Shown piece by piece: positions 44,154-53,863 of a DNA stretch of 56,669 bases. Both the position numbers and the translations under genes were made by a program. The notes under the pieces were generated by a model that searched no databases, was not told the origin of the DNA, and worked only from the letters and a program-made list of their open reading frames with translations. Source of the DNA: CAVVVS01 sp963751355 (GTDB taxonomy: Bacteria > Bacteroidota > Ignavibacteria > Ignavibacteriales > Ignavibacteriaceae); NCBI GenBank assembly GCA_963751355.1, contig CAVVVS010000134.1:1-56669 (forward strand), given 5' to 3'. Within the stretch, counting starts at the first letter, position 1. Each line of letters begins with the position of its first letter.

Positions 44154-45725
44154 AACAGAGGTGCGCTCCCTCCGAAGCCGCGTTCGTAGCCCATCCGTTC
44201 GTGCTGGCGGATAACGAAGCGGGAGAGTATGCGACTGGCACTCAACATTGGGGCAGTTGACCCAGCTCTCACCGAACTCTCCTTTCAGGAAGTGCGCGAT
44301 GCCTGGGAGAGAGACGTCCGCCAAGTCATCGTGAACGTGTTGACGATACCAATTCTGGTAGGGTGCTCGGACTTGCCCATTGTAGCGGACTAATAGCTGG
44401 TACAAGAGCATGCCCGCGAGGGGCAGGCAGACTGCCTCGTTGGCTTCGGTCTCAACAAGTAGGAGTTCAAGGCTTCTCTCCGAACAAGGGGCATCAATTG
44501 GGAGCGACTTGAACGCTCCGTTGCGGCTCTCCACTCCACAGAATTCGAGAGTTTCTGCTGCTGTGAGCGCGAAGAAGTCCTTGGGCAGGTCATCGTCAAA
44601 GCATTGGTGAACGCGGGCGCTTAGGCCGGGCGAGTTGAGAGCTTGAACCAAGTGCTCCTGCATCATGCCCCCGGGCCTTTCACGTATAGCTCGGACACAG
44701 GCGACAAGCATCGCCTGCAAAGCAACTGTGAGATAGTTCTGACAATAAAATATTCGCCATCGCTCGTGGATGTCTCTGAGCGGGGGCGGTATGCGGATGG
44801 TGGTTCTCTTAGGAGTATCTCCGCCGGAGAGGACGGACCCGAAATAGCAGGCGTCATTGAAATTGTCGTCGTCGAAAACAATGCCAGCTTTATGTGCCTG
44901 GTCAATGCATTCCAGCAGCAGAAGTAGAGACATGCGTCGACGAAGATGTCCGCCCCGAGTTATTTCAGGATAGCGGGCAAAGAACACCTTCCTGAGGACG
45001 TTGCGGTCAGCCGCGCGCTTCGAATTGATCTCACAGAGCCCTGCACGTGAACCGAATTCGGCTAGTGCCTCCACCTTGATCCGGTTCTTGAGAAAGAGCT
45101 TTTGGCCGACATACGACGTGTCTTTGACAGAGCTCCCAAACGCGTCTGCGAGGCGCTTGCCAAGCGAACTAAGCTCGCCGACCTCGATTTCTTGGGTTTC
45201 TTCGTTTAGTTCGGCACGATCAGCGTCAACCTCGTCCGCGACCTCATCCGCATCGGATTGGAAAATTCCGAGATTGATTAGCGAGCCTTTATAGGCAGCG
45301 CCGAACTGCCCTTCCTTATCCTCTAGGTGGCGCCATCCTGCCAGATCATAGGACCGAAGGTTCCTCCTCGCGAGTGTGACTGCCTTATCTGAACCTCCGA
45401 GGGCGCCACCGTCACACGGTTCGCCTCCGTGGTGAAGAACGGCGCCAAGGACCATGGCTCTTTCGCGGAGGAGAACGCCTTGAACGCGGCCGCGGTCGCC
45501 CGTCTTCCCTCTTTCCTGCTCATTGTAGTTTTGAAATGCCCAAGGAAAGAATGAGTAGTAGCGAGCGCGTGGGGTAATCGACGTAATGCAATAGAGAAGT
45601 TCGTTAGATAGTCGGGCGGAAACGCGGAGGTTGAGCCCTAGGGGGTCGGTATCGCTGGCGGAGGGGAGCTCCTTACTCCACTGCAGGAGCTTCATTCCTT
45701 CGGACGGCCTGGTGAGTTCAAACAT
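44112..45725 (-). CDS. Uncharacterised 537-residue protein, 3' end possibly affected by the junction
   Basis: I do not recognise this protein with confidence. The N terminus has LLQWSKELPSASDTDPLGLN and then the strongly conserved-looking TSITPRARYYSFFPWAFQNY, followed by a charged middle part (about 160-200, rich in E and D) and a helical rest. The TxRARYxxFxPW pattern resembles the start of DUF6361-type proteins from memory, which is weak evidence. The stop codon lies at the composition junction, and the last 25 or so residues may not be native. It is divergent from the next gene. Confidence 0.65.
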   Translation of the reverse strand: MFELTRPSEGMKLLQWSKELPSASDTDPLGLNLRVSARLSNELLYCITSITPRARYYSFFPWAFQNYNEQERGKTGDRGRVQGVLLRERAMVLGAVLHHGGEPCDGGALGGSDKAVTLARRNLRSYDLAGWRHLEDKEGQFGAAYKGSLINLGIFQSDADEVADEVDADRAELNEETQEIEVGELSSLGKRLADAFGSSVKDTSYVGQKLFLKNRIKVEALAEFGSRAGLCEINSKRAADRNVLRKVFFARYPEITRGGHLRRRMSLLLLLECIDQAHKAGIVFDDDNFNDACYFGSVLSGGDTPKRTTIRIPPPLRDIHERWRIFYCQNYLTVALQAMLVACVRAIRERPGGMMQEHLVQALNSPGLSARVHQCFDDDLPKDFFALTAAETLEFCGVESRNGAFKSLPIDAPCSERSLELLLVETEANEAVCLPLAGMLLYQLLVRYNGQVRAPYQNWYRQHVHDDLADVSLPGIAHFLKGEFGESWVNCPNVECQSHTLPLRYPPARTDGLRTRLRRERTSVSCRQLPGDRVNPC

Positions 45726-45894
45726 GAGCCCCCACCCCTGATCTTGAATAAAGGCAGTGTAGCCTGCAAGCTAGGGCACGTGTGGCGGAATCTAAGCCTG
45801 TGACACTTGGGAAGGAAAGAAGCGAGGGGATGGCTGCTCCGCGCCCAATGGATCGGAGGTACATATCGCTCTGCACAAGGGAACAGCTGGTTAG

Positions 45895-46551
45895 ATGATC
45901 AGAAACGCAGACCCTCCACCGGAATACACCGATTCAGATGTCGTTGATGGCTTTTACCTTTGGTTACAAAAGTTTCGGCTTGAGGCCGAGGTGGCCGGGC
46001 TCTTTCCCGGCGTCTACGACCGTTTCGAAGAGGCGCGGGTTTTTCTAGAAATGCTCGTTAACTTGAAGCCATGCGAGGCTTACCGTGACACTGCGAACTG
46101 GTTTCTTGGCGCTCACCTTTCGGCCTTTATCGGAATTGATGACGCGGCGAAATACGATTTCGCCTGTCGTGGGAAGGAGTATGCAAATACCTCTTTGTCG
46201 AATGAATTTTGGCTGAGATCCGATGATCCAAATCCGTGGACGCGAGATCCTCTTGCCGTGAACCGCTTATATCGTGATTTGAGGAATCTTCGCGTGCATT
46301 TTGCGGAGAAGCTGGTCGAGGTCTGCGACCGGCCGCTAGTCAGTGACGTTGCTGAGGGCAGGGAACCTGGATTGCCACGCTGGTACCTCAGGCAACTTAA
46401 TGCCCTAGGACTAAACAGACTCAAAAATCAGCAGCTTACTGAGATAGAGATCTATAAGCTTAGGAAGTTCCTGAGGCACAAACCCCTCATATCATTTCTA
46501 TCGCAGAACATGATGGTCATGGCGGGAGCCATCGGCGAAAGTGTGAAATGA
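45895..46551 (+). CDS. Uncharacterised 218-residue protein
   Basis: I do not recognise this protein. It is soluble and helical by composition, with many aromatic residues in the first 90 (VDGFYLWLQKFRLEAEV) and no motif I can name. The ATG at 45895 starts shortly after a 169-base gap from the divergent 537-residue gene. The two may form a pair sharing a promoter region. The 288 bases to the right hold nothing recognisable. Confidence 0.6.
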   Translation: MIRNADPPPEYTDSDVVDGFYLWLQKFRLEAEVAGLFPGVYDRFEEARVFLEMLVNLKPCEAYRDTANWFLGAHLSAFIGIDDAAKYDFACRGKEYANTSLSNEFWLRSDDPNPWTRDPLAVNRLYRDLRNLRVHFAEKLVEVCDRPLVSDVAEGREPGLPRWYLRQLNALGLNRLKNQQLTEIEIYKLRKFLRHKPLISFLSQNMMVMAGAIGESVK

Positions 46552-46839
46552 TTAGTGGCCCGGGCTTGCCGGAAAGCTCGCTACGCGCACCCGATTGCAC
46601 AGAGGTGGCCTAGCCCTACCGCGCTCGTCGGCTTAGTTTCGAGAAGCAATCAAATGACTCGCGCGAGGTCAGCAGCCTCTAACTCAAGGCAGCCGAAGCA
46701 TCTGGCGTCAATTGGTTGGAGCAAGAGCCCAACTGAGAAAACGCTGCGCCTGGGCTTGCAGGGAAGGGAGGTGTGATTGGGCTCTGATAATGGAATGTTA
46801 TCGGAGGCTATTCCGGCTTACTTGACTATCTGTTTGCAG

Positions 46840-47899
46840 TCAAAAATTCGCAGATCCCTTATTAGAGCGAAGCACCTTTGCAAGCGCCCGCCCTGCCAGA
46901 CGCGATTGCGCGCCGATGTAGTGTCTTCTGGGTCGTGTCAAAGCTCGTTTGACCGAGCAGATCCTTGACTCCGCGCACATTGGCCGGATCTGCAATCGAC
47001 CAGAAATTTCCCGCCGCCAGCCGAAACCTATGCAAATTGACCGGGAAGCCCAGCGCCTCCTTGGTCCGGCGCCGAACCATGTCGTAGATCGACCCGGCGT
47101 CCATCGGTCTGCCGCGCATCGATGGCCATAGCCCGTCATGGTCTCTTGCACCGGGGACGATGTTTCGGAAGCGAGCCAGATAGAGGTCGATGCGCTCGGA
47201 CAGGGCATCGGACAGCGGGAACTCCAACGGTTGCCTGGTCTTGGTGTCGGCGGCCGGGGATGTCGAGCAGCCAAAGATCTCCTGTCTTCACCAAGTGCCG
47301 ATTGGTGGTGAGGGCGGCCAGCGTTCGCCGGCGCAAGGGCACGAGGGCCAGAAGCGCGATGATCAACCCGTCGCGGTAGAGGAGGGCGGTCTCCACCGTG
47401 GCCTCGCTCGACGGAGCCAGCGCTTCCTCGGCGGTCGCCATGAGATCGATGCCGACGGCATAGAGCTCGGCGCTCGTGAGGCCTGTCGTGCGGTCGCCGC
47501 GGGGGATCGCCCCGGCCGTGATGCGCTTGGCGACGGTCTTGAGCCAGGACCAGTCGCGCTGCGGGAAGATGATATCCCAGGGCAAGCCGGAGCGTGTGCA
47601 GACTGCTCGCCACGGACGTGTCGCGGCAGCTCTCGCGCAGATGCGCGACGAAGGCCTTGATGGAGTCCGGATCTATTCTGTCTCGCGGCGCGAGCTGAAG
47701 TCGCGCCGGATCGTGATTGGCCAGGAAACCCAGATACCGCGCATAGGACGTCCGCAGGCCTATGACCGTGGCGGCGGCCAGATGCGATGTCCTGTCGTCG
47801 TCGAACATGTCGGGCTCGAACGCGCGCGCCCACAGTGCGCGGTCCTCCGGCGGCCAGGCGCTGAACGGCAGATGCTTCTTCGGGGTCGGCGGCCATCAC
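46840..47899 (-). pseudogene. Tyrosine recombinase (second of a pair), broken by frameshifts
   Basis: The pieces of a single integrase of about 350 residues lie in alternating frames: EDRALWARAFEPDMFDDDRT, then DWSWLKTVAKRITAGAIPRG and LLYRDGLIIALLALVPLRRR, then LEFPLSDALSERIDLYLARF and NLHRFRLAAGNFW with the HxxR box, and finally HYIGAQSRLAGRALAKVL with the catalytic tyrosine. I place the breaks near 47880, 47590, 47250 and 46925. The ATG at 47899 overlaps the stop of the first recombinase (ATGA). The parts cover the whole catalytic domain, so this was recently intact or is damaged only by sequence errors. Confidence 0.8.
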
Positions 47900-49667
47900 T
47901 CGCTCCTTCTTTGTCTTGGGCGTCTTTGCCCTACGCGGCGCTTGGGGCCTGGACCGCGCAGACTGCTCGCCTGGTCCTCGAGCATCTTCTCCAGCAGGCT
48001 GGCGTGGTGGCGTGCGGCGCGGCGCGTATCGATGCCGGCATAGGCAGTTGACCGTGGTCTTGAGGTTCTGGTGACCGAGCAGCTGCTTGACCAGCTCGAA
48101 GGCGCCCGGCGAGTGCGTCGAGGATGATCTTCGCGGCGAGGTGGCGGAACTGATGCGCCGAGATCTCGATGCCGGTGTGCTTGCCGATGATACGCTGGAT
48201 CAGCTTGGAGAGCGTCTGCGGGAGCTTCGGCGTGCCGTCCGGATTGACGAACAGGCGATCGGGCTTTCGGCCGATGATCTTCGGTGCGATGTCGGTCGCG
48301 GTACTCGATCAGCATGCGGGCGAGGTGAGGGGGCAGGTCGAAGGCGATCGGCTGCTTGTTCTTGACCTCCTCGGCCGCGATCTCGAGGCTCGACACCGCA
48401 CCCGGCCCGTCGCGCAGGAACAGGTGCTGGTCGAAGGTGAGCCCGGCGAGGTTCCGGATGCGCAGCGGCATGTAGGTCAGGATCTCCTGCGCCAGCGCGG
48501 CTTGCGCCAGGGCGAGCGTGCGGAAGTTCGGGGTTTTGTCGCGGCGCACCTGGGACCACAGCTGTCCGTGGCAGAGCCATGAGACGGTGAAGGACTTGGG
48601 GATCGTCGAACTGGCGCAGGAAGCGCTTGTTCTTGTCGGTCAGACCGGCGCGCGGCGCGGGAACCCTGCCGGCGAGACGCTTCAGCTCGGTCAGCGTGGC
48701 GTCATCGACCTTGACCCACTCTCGGGCGATCTGGACGAGGCGCCTTGGCCAGGCCGTTGTTGAAGGCGTTCTCCTTGCCCTCGGCCATCGCGAGCCGGCG
48801 CTGCGCGATCATCTCTGAAGTTGAGCTCGGTCACGAGGTCCGCGAGGCCGGTGATGGTGGCGGGCTCCACGCCGCTCTCGACCAGCGCCGTGACGGCAGC
48901 GTGGATCTCGTCGCGCCGCAGCTTGAGGGTGGCCGGCGCGAGCGGTCGCGCGCGGGCATCCTTCGCGAACGGGTCGGTGCAGGCGCACCAGGAGAGATAG
49001 GCGTCGACGTCGTCGCGGAAGCTCTCGGGCAGCAGCGCCCAGTCGATCCGCTTTGGCGGGGCCCGGAACGAGGGGATCGCTGACGGGCTGGAGCCCGAGC
49101 TCGGGAAACGCTCGCACGACCTCGTTCCAGATCACCGCCGTCTGCCGGTGGAGGTCGTTGGGCTTGCGATGGAGCGCGTTCTCGCGAACCCAGGCCATGA
49201 AGGCGTCGATGACGGCGTCGTCCACGTCGGCTGGGCGCCAAGCCCTCGGCGCTGGCGTAGTGGGTCAGACGGGAAAGGCCGATACGCTGGCGTTGGGTCT
49301 CGAGCTTGGCCATGAGCGCCTGCCAGGGCGCGGTCAGCTCCTGCCGTGCCGGCTTGATCGCCTTCAGCCCGCTCGCGGCGATCGCCGCAAGGAGGTCGGA
49401 GCGGATATTGGCGAGGCGCTTCGGGCTGATCCCGGCGGTGACCGGGTTGATGGCGTCCAGTTTTTTGCGGATTTCGGCCAAGTCGAGAGGGATCCGGTCG
49501 GGCGCTTCGCCGATCAGGCCGCAAAAGCAGGAGATGGCCGAAACCAGGTCCCGGATTCGGACCGCGGAGAGGGTGTTGGAGGCGGCCACGGCGTCGCGGA
49601 CGTCCCCAAGGGTGGGAGATGTGAGGCCTTGGGGACGGCCGGATAGGGGCTTTCGCGGCTTCAGCAT
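47896..49667 (-). pseudogene. Tyrosine recombinase (first of a pair), broken by frameshifts
   Basis: A recombinase of about 590 residues can be pieced together from several frames: an N-terminal SAM-like part (TLGDVRDAVAASNTLSAVRI), RPDLHRQ-type middle (HRKPNDLHRQTAVIWNEVV), LSWCACTDPFAKDARARPL, the arginine block MPLRIRNLAGLTFDQHL, GRKPDRLFVNPDGTPKLPQT, the box II ISAHQFRHLAAKI, LVKQLLGHQNLKTTVN and the tyrosine region AYAGIDTRRAARHHA. At least five single-base frame changes separate them, for instance near 49235, 49070, 48830, 48310 and 48030. It precedes the second recombinase with overlapping stop and start codons. Confidence 0.8.
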
Positions 49668-49803
49668 GGGATTGGCTCAGGTCAGGACCGGCCGGAAGCG
49701 GTCTCGGGAGGACAGGGGTGGCCGGGAGGTGACATTCGGGAAGACTACCATGAAAAAGATGGAACGTTTGCGGGCAGGGAGTATTCCCGAATTGGTATAA
49801 CCC

Positions 49804-49830
49804 ATTGTCACGAATGGACAATTGGTGACA
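49804..49830. promoter_or_regulatory. Nested inverted repeats between xis-like gene and recombinases
   Basis: ATTGTC/GACAAT (49804-49822) and TGTCAC/GTGACA (49806-49830) overlap in the 180-base gap upstream of the first recombinase. Such symmetry suits an operator or a recombinase/excisionase binding site. There is no experimental or comparative support visible here. Confidence 0.35.
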
Positions 49831-49847
49831 GGGACGGACACGGACGT

Positions 49848-50033
49848 TCATGGGGTCCGGCCCTCCTCCACGAAGGCCCGGAGGTCGGTTTCCGAGATCC
49901 GAACCTGGCCGGCCGAATCTGTGCGCCGACAGGTCGCCGCCGGCGATCCACGCCGCACGCTGCGGGTGGAGACCTCGAGCAGGTCGGCGACCTGCGCGAC
50001 GGTGTAGAAGCGGGCCATCGGCTTGGTGCTCAT
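49848..50033 (-). CDS. Excisionase-like HTH protein, with two compensating frame changes
   Basis: This 61-residue frame begins MARFYTVAQVADLLEVSTRSVRR and ends VRISETDLRAFVEEGR, the usual start and end of an excisionase-type HTH of the MerR-like fold. The piece between, which should read WIAGGDLSAHRFGR, is found in another frame. Two opposite single-base changes thus hide the recognition wing. The ATG overlaps the stop of the upstream HTH gene (ATGA). Such proteins direct recombinases to excise or repress the integrase. Confidence 0.7.
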   Translation of the reverse strand: MSTKPMARFYTVAQVADLLEVSTRSVRRGSPAATCRRTDSAGQVRISETDLRAFVEEGRTP

Positions 50034-50281
50034 GCCGACCCCCGGTATTCGGTGGGCAGGCCGGCGATGAACGCCTCGATGGCGTCACGCGGAATGAATC
50101 GGCGGCGACCGACGGTTACCGACCGAAGCCGTCCGGAGGCCAGCTCGGCATAGAGCGTCTGCGGCTGAAGCCGAGGACTCGGCAGGCCTGCTTTGATGGA
50201 AAGGAGGCGGGCGTTTCGCTGCGGCTTCGGCCTCCGAGATTGAGAGAAATCGATATCCGAACCTCGCGATCTTGTTGCCGC
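50030..50281 (-). CDS. Second small excisionase-like HTH protein, start unresolved
   Basis: The open frame ends at 50030 and contains LLSIKAGLPSPRLQPQTLYA followed by ELASGRLRSVTVGRRRFIPR and DAIEAFIAGL, the helix-turn-helix/wing pattern of DNA-binding excisionase-family proteins. No ATG or GTG lies in this frame before the conserved part. Either the start is in another frame or the 5' end is damaged like its neighbours. It overlaps the next HTH gene by four bases. Confidence 0.6.
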   Translation of the reverse strand, partial: AATRSRGSDIDFSQSRRPKPQRNARLLSIKAGLPSPRLQPQTLYAELASGRLRSVTVGRRRFIPRDAIEAFIAGLPTEYRGSA

Positions 50282-50329
50282 CTACAGCGGCGACGCTCGA
50301 TCAGACTGGCGGGGACGGACGCCGTTGGC

Positions 50330-51389
50330 TTACGGAGTTTGGGGGGGCGTTTTTTGAAAGCGCGTCAGGGCTCTCCTGAGATGATCTTCGCTGACCAGCC
50401 ATTCGGCATCTGTGCGTGGCAGGCCGGTGCGGACGGCCCCTCGGATGTCTTCGGGAAGCTTGGCGTGGGCTTTGCGCAGTGTTGCCAGCCTCTCGAGTCT
50501 GGTTACCGTCATGGCGCTTCGACCACGGATCGACCACGGCGGTCAGCACCAGATCGGAAAAGCGGTGAAACCTGCTGTGATAGGCTGCATCTAGAGGATT
50601 CCTTGCGCGGGAGGGCCAGAGGCCATGTTGCCGCCAAATCGTTACGACATCCGTGACATAGTCCGTAATGAGACCGGCCGCTGCGGGGCTGATCTTATCT
50701 TTCCTATTCAAGGCGAGTGCGCACGAAAGCGTTGTGCAGACATCGACAGTATCGAGCGTGTCCGGCCGCTCTTCCACGAGTGTGGTCAGTGCGAACTCGA
50801 CATTGCGTTGATCGAGTGCGGGCAGGGCGGCGTAGTCGTCCTGGAGGATGATAGCCGCCTCAGCGAACGCGCGATGAATGCCGGCTGCATCTGTCTCTTC
50901 GAGGGTTTCCGCTGATGATGGTCCCGGCATCACAGCCCGCAAGACGGTCAGAGACGGTTCCGCCCTTGGACACGTGCCGAAGCCGGTGATGAGACTTTCG
51001 ATGAGAGTCTCTATGCGTTCGGAGTCGATCGGCGTTTGACGAAGGTGCGCGCGGACCTCGCCATCGAGGGCGTGTCGCGGAGATGCCGGCAGGCGCTTGG
51101 CGCATTTCGCCATGCGCGCAAAGATCTTGGCGAGCCGATCGCGATGCCTGCTCTGAAAGACATCCAGGGCACGCTGATCCATTCGCTGGGCGCAAGCGTG
51201 GACGGCAGCAAGCGAGGACTGGAGGACATCCCGGGCCGTGTCTTCGTGCAGCTTCAGCTCATCGACGAGGATGCTGCGCGCCATTTGGAGTTGTCCTGGC
51301 CATTCCTCGATAGCTGAGTGCGCAAGGTCCTTCAGCCGCGACCCGAGCCGCCTTCGTGCAAAGGGAGCGGGTCGTGCTTGACGTCTCAT
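50330..51389 (-). pseudogene. Uncharacterised integrase-associated protein, probably frameshifted near its 3' end
   Basis: I do not recognise this protein. The frame from 51389 codes for about 290 residues of helical sequence (DELKLHEDTARDVLQSSLAA, FSDLVLTAVVDPW). The reading then seems to move to the frame MTVTRLERLATLRKAHAKLP that ends at 50330, close to 50520. It could instead be two overlapping genes. Its ATG overlaps the stop of the upstream 410-residue gene (ATGA), so it belongs to the same operon. Confidence 0.55.
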
Positions 51390-52618
51390 TGTTGATGACC
51401 GCCTTCCCGCCTCTCGCCGTCGGCTATGTCGTCTTGCGCATAAAGCTGAAGGTGCAGGATCTCCTTCTGCAAGGCTTCCCAGTCAAAACCTTTCCTTGTG
51501 GTGGCAACCAAAGACTTTAAGTCGGCGATGAAGCGGTCGTGTGCCTCACTCGATTCGTGGACCGTATGCCGCTCTATGAAATCGGCGAGGGCGACCAACT
51601 TTTGATAGACTGCGTACTCTTCCGCCTTCTTGATCATGAACTCACGTCGCCGCGCCTCTCGTTCGCGGCGCTCCTGCACTCGGCGGCGCCTCTCGAGCTC
51701 ATCCGCGCGTCGGCGCTCCTGTTCGGCCTTTTCCGCCAGCCGGTGCTTGACGGCGACCGAGCAGGCGACGAGCGCTGCCATCGCCTCGTCGAGGTACTCT
51801 TCAAGGCGTCTGTTCTTGCGATCGCGCCAGCGGCCGACAGGACCATCCTGGTCCCAGACAGATCGTGTCGCGTCTGTGAAGCTCATTGCCAACCTCCCAG
51901 ACGGGAAATAGTCCCAGGATCGATAGACCTTGGTGGACCGCGACGAATACAGGTCGGGCCAACGCCGCCGCTGTTCCTCGTGCTCAGCTTGGCGCTCGAG
52001 CTCCTCTTTTGTGGGTTGGTGCGCAGCGCGGTCCTTGATCTCGTATAGGCGCCACCGAAACGGAACATCCTCAACAACGATCCGTATGCCGTCCTGATGC
52101 GCGGCAATGGAGTGCCCGCGCTGCTCAGCGGCACACGTGACGGCATGGATGATCAACAGCGCACGCTCTATCGAGTGCAGGCCAACGGTTACGTCTACGC
52201 CAACCGAATCTTTGCAGGTCTTGAAGCCCTCGTGATCTGCCTTCGACATGCGCAGACTCTTGCGAGTAGCAACGGCGACGCGATGAAGCTTCTTCGGGCG
52301 CTCGGCGGGTACAACGATCGTGTGGAATTGTGAATTGCGACGCAGCGCAATGTCCTGGGCCATCCTTATCGCGGGCGAGAGGTCCCGGTCGGCGCGCATG
52401 ACAAGTGGCACAATACTCGCTCCGGTCTTTGATGGCGGCAGCGGCGGCTGATTTACGGGCTTGCCGTGCATCCGCTTGGCCCAATAGCCCAACGGCGGCG
52501 TCGGAATGTCGTGTCTTATGCAGATTTTTCGCAATCCGACATCGGATAGGCCGAATGTCTTTGCCAGTTGCGACAGAGGGGTCTGCCATACCAGGGCATA
52601 TACGTCCTCACGGTTCAT
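51386..52618 (-). CDS. Uncharacterised 410-residue protein with N-terminal HTH-like region
   Basis: The N terminus reads EDVYALVWQTPLSQLAKTFG then LSDVGLRKICIRHDIPTPPL, and GYWAKRMHGKPV, a pattern I know from unnamed proteobacterial proteins with a putative HTH. The middle (about 265-335) is a charged coiled coil rich in E, R and K. The family has no name or function known to me. It is the first gene of the apparent operon that ends with two tyrosine recombinases. Confidence 0.65.
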   Translation of the reverse strand: MNREDVYALVWQTPLSQLAKTFGLSDVGLRKICIRHDIPTPPLGYWAKRMHGKPVNQPPLPPSKTGASIVPLVMRADRDLSPAIRMAQDIALRRNSQFHTIVVPAERPKKLHRVAVATRKSLRMSKADHEGFKTCKDSVGVDVTVGLHSIERALLIIHAVTCAAEQRGHSIAAHQDGIRIVVEDVPFRWRLYEIKDRAAHQPTKEELERQAEHEEQRRRWPDLYSSRSTKVYRSWDYFPSGRLAMSFTDATRSVWDQDGPVGRWRDRKNRRLEEYLDEAMAALVACSVAVKHRLAEKAEQERRRADELERRRRVQERREREARRREFMIKKAEEYAVYQKLVALADFIERHTVHESSEAHDRFIADLKSLVATTRKGFDWEALQKEILHLQLYAQDDIADGERREGGHQQ

Positions 52619-52772
52619 CGTGGCAGTCTGCTGAAAAGGGCCAGAACTTTGAATGACACGACTACACTTCTTGGGGAGGATAGATGATCCTTCTCGCAGG
52701 CTGGAGTCGTCGGCGGTGACCTATGACCCGGAGCGAATTCGAGCTTGGCTCGGAAGCGTTAGACAGAAAAAC

Positions 52773-53592
52773 ATGGGACTCATCCTCTCGATCCTGGCGG
52801 CCTATGCCGCCATCTGCCTGGTGGCCTATTTCGGCAACCGCCAGTTCATGTACTTTCCCGATCCGGCCCGCGTCGCCCCGGAGGAGGCTGGCCTGGATGG
52901 CGTCGAGGAGGTCCAAATCTCAGCCACTGACGGCACCATGCTAGTCACCTGGCAAGCGCCAGCCAAGGAAGGCAAGCCGACAATCCTCTATTTCCACGGC
53001 AACGGGGCCAACGCCGCTGATCGGGCTCCCAGAACTCGCTGCCATAGCGCAAGACGGTTTTGGCGTCTTCTACATGAACAACCGTGGCTATGGTGGCTCC
53101 GGCGGGCGACCGACGGAGGAGAACAATGTCACCGACGCGATCGTCGCCTACGACTATCTGGTTGAGCGTGGAGTCTCACCGGAGCAAATCGTGGCCTATG
53201 GCGAGTCACTCGGCTCGGGCCAAGCGATACGCCTTGCGGCAACGAGGCCGGTGGCCGCGATCGTGCTGGAATCACCACTCACATCGACGGTCGAGGTGGC
53301 CCAGACGACGTACTTTTGGCTGCCGCTCCGTCTTCTAATTACGGATCAGTACAACAACGAGCGCAACATCCGCTTGGTGACCGCACCGGTTATGGTTCTG
53401 CATGGAGAGCAAGACAGCGTAATCCCGGCGGAAATGGGTCGGCGCGTCTATCAAGCGGCCAACGAGCCGAAGAAGATTGAGTTGTTTCCGCACGGCGGCC
53501 ATGTCGATTTGTTCGACTATGGCGCGTGGGAGAGAACGCGCGCCTTTCTGGCCTCGCTTAAGCCCGCAGCTAGTCTTTGGGCAACTGACTGA
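52773..53592 (+). pseudogene. Membrane-anchored alpha/beta hydrolase, one frameshift
   Basis: The first frame has an N-terminal helix (LILSILAAYAAICLVAYFG) and the oxyanion strand ILYFHGNGANAADR. The second frame continues as ELAAIAQDGFGVFYMNNRGY, then GESLGSG with the nucleophile serine, the aspartate in HGEQDSVIPAEMG and the histidine in HGGHVDLF. One extra C near 53025 explains the change. The layout matches the ABHD17/YfhR-type hydrolases. I use the ATG at 52773 instead of the earlier one at 52653. Confidence 0.8.
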
Positions 53593-53624
53593 TGGTTGGT
53601 TTCGCGCGTGGAATTTGTCTGTAT

Positions 53625-53696
53625 GTCCGCTTTCGAGGCCAGAGCGGACCTAAATCGGGCTGGTCGAAAAGTCCGCTTCTGACCCATAACGGACAT
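53625..53696. repeat. Dispersed palindromic repeat, two units
   Basis: A first hairpin GTCCGCTTTC...AGAGCGGAC (53625-53648) is followed by GTCCGCTTCTGACCC with its closing arm CGGACAT (53671-53696). Related units occur at 55371, 55974, 56020 and near 56629. They are all outside genes, as expected for REP-like elements of Rhizobiales. Confidence 0.7.
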
Positions 53697-53863
53697 CACT
53701 GCTGCGAGCGCAGCCAGTTGAGGCAGCAGCCCTTAAACGCGCGATACAGCACCCGCAAAATGCAAAACTAGCTAAAATTTGTCTCTTCCCGTCAGCGTCG
53801 GCTTAAGCGCGGATCGGTATAACGCGGTGTATCGTAAGAATGACCGTGGGACGGGGAAATCTG

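Noticed and set aside
44100..44160. Integration site of the mobile element at the junction
   Set aside because: No direct repeat or att-like sequence is seen, and the phasin and pilin genes at the far right look like ordinary chromosome, so the foreign part is not limited to the element.
46555..46968. Short plus-strand frames after the 218-residue gene
   Set aside because: No conserved motif and no ribosome-binding site; the second overlaps the recombinase end.
47190..48582. Plus-strand frames of 90-190 residues through the recombinase region
   Set aside because: They are GC-rich shadows of the minus-strand recombinases, with Arg/Ala/Gly-rich low-complexity translation and no motifs.
46840..49667. 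Recombinase in trio (RIT) element
   Set aside because: Only two recombinases can be assembled; the third apparent one is the N-terminal part of the first.
52125..52589. 154-residue minus-strand frame inside the 410-residue gene
   Set aside because: It is a shadow in another frame of a gene with a convincing protein sequence.
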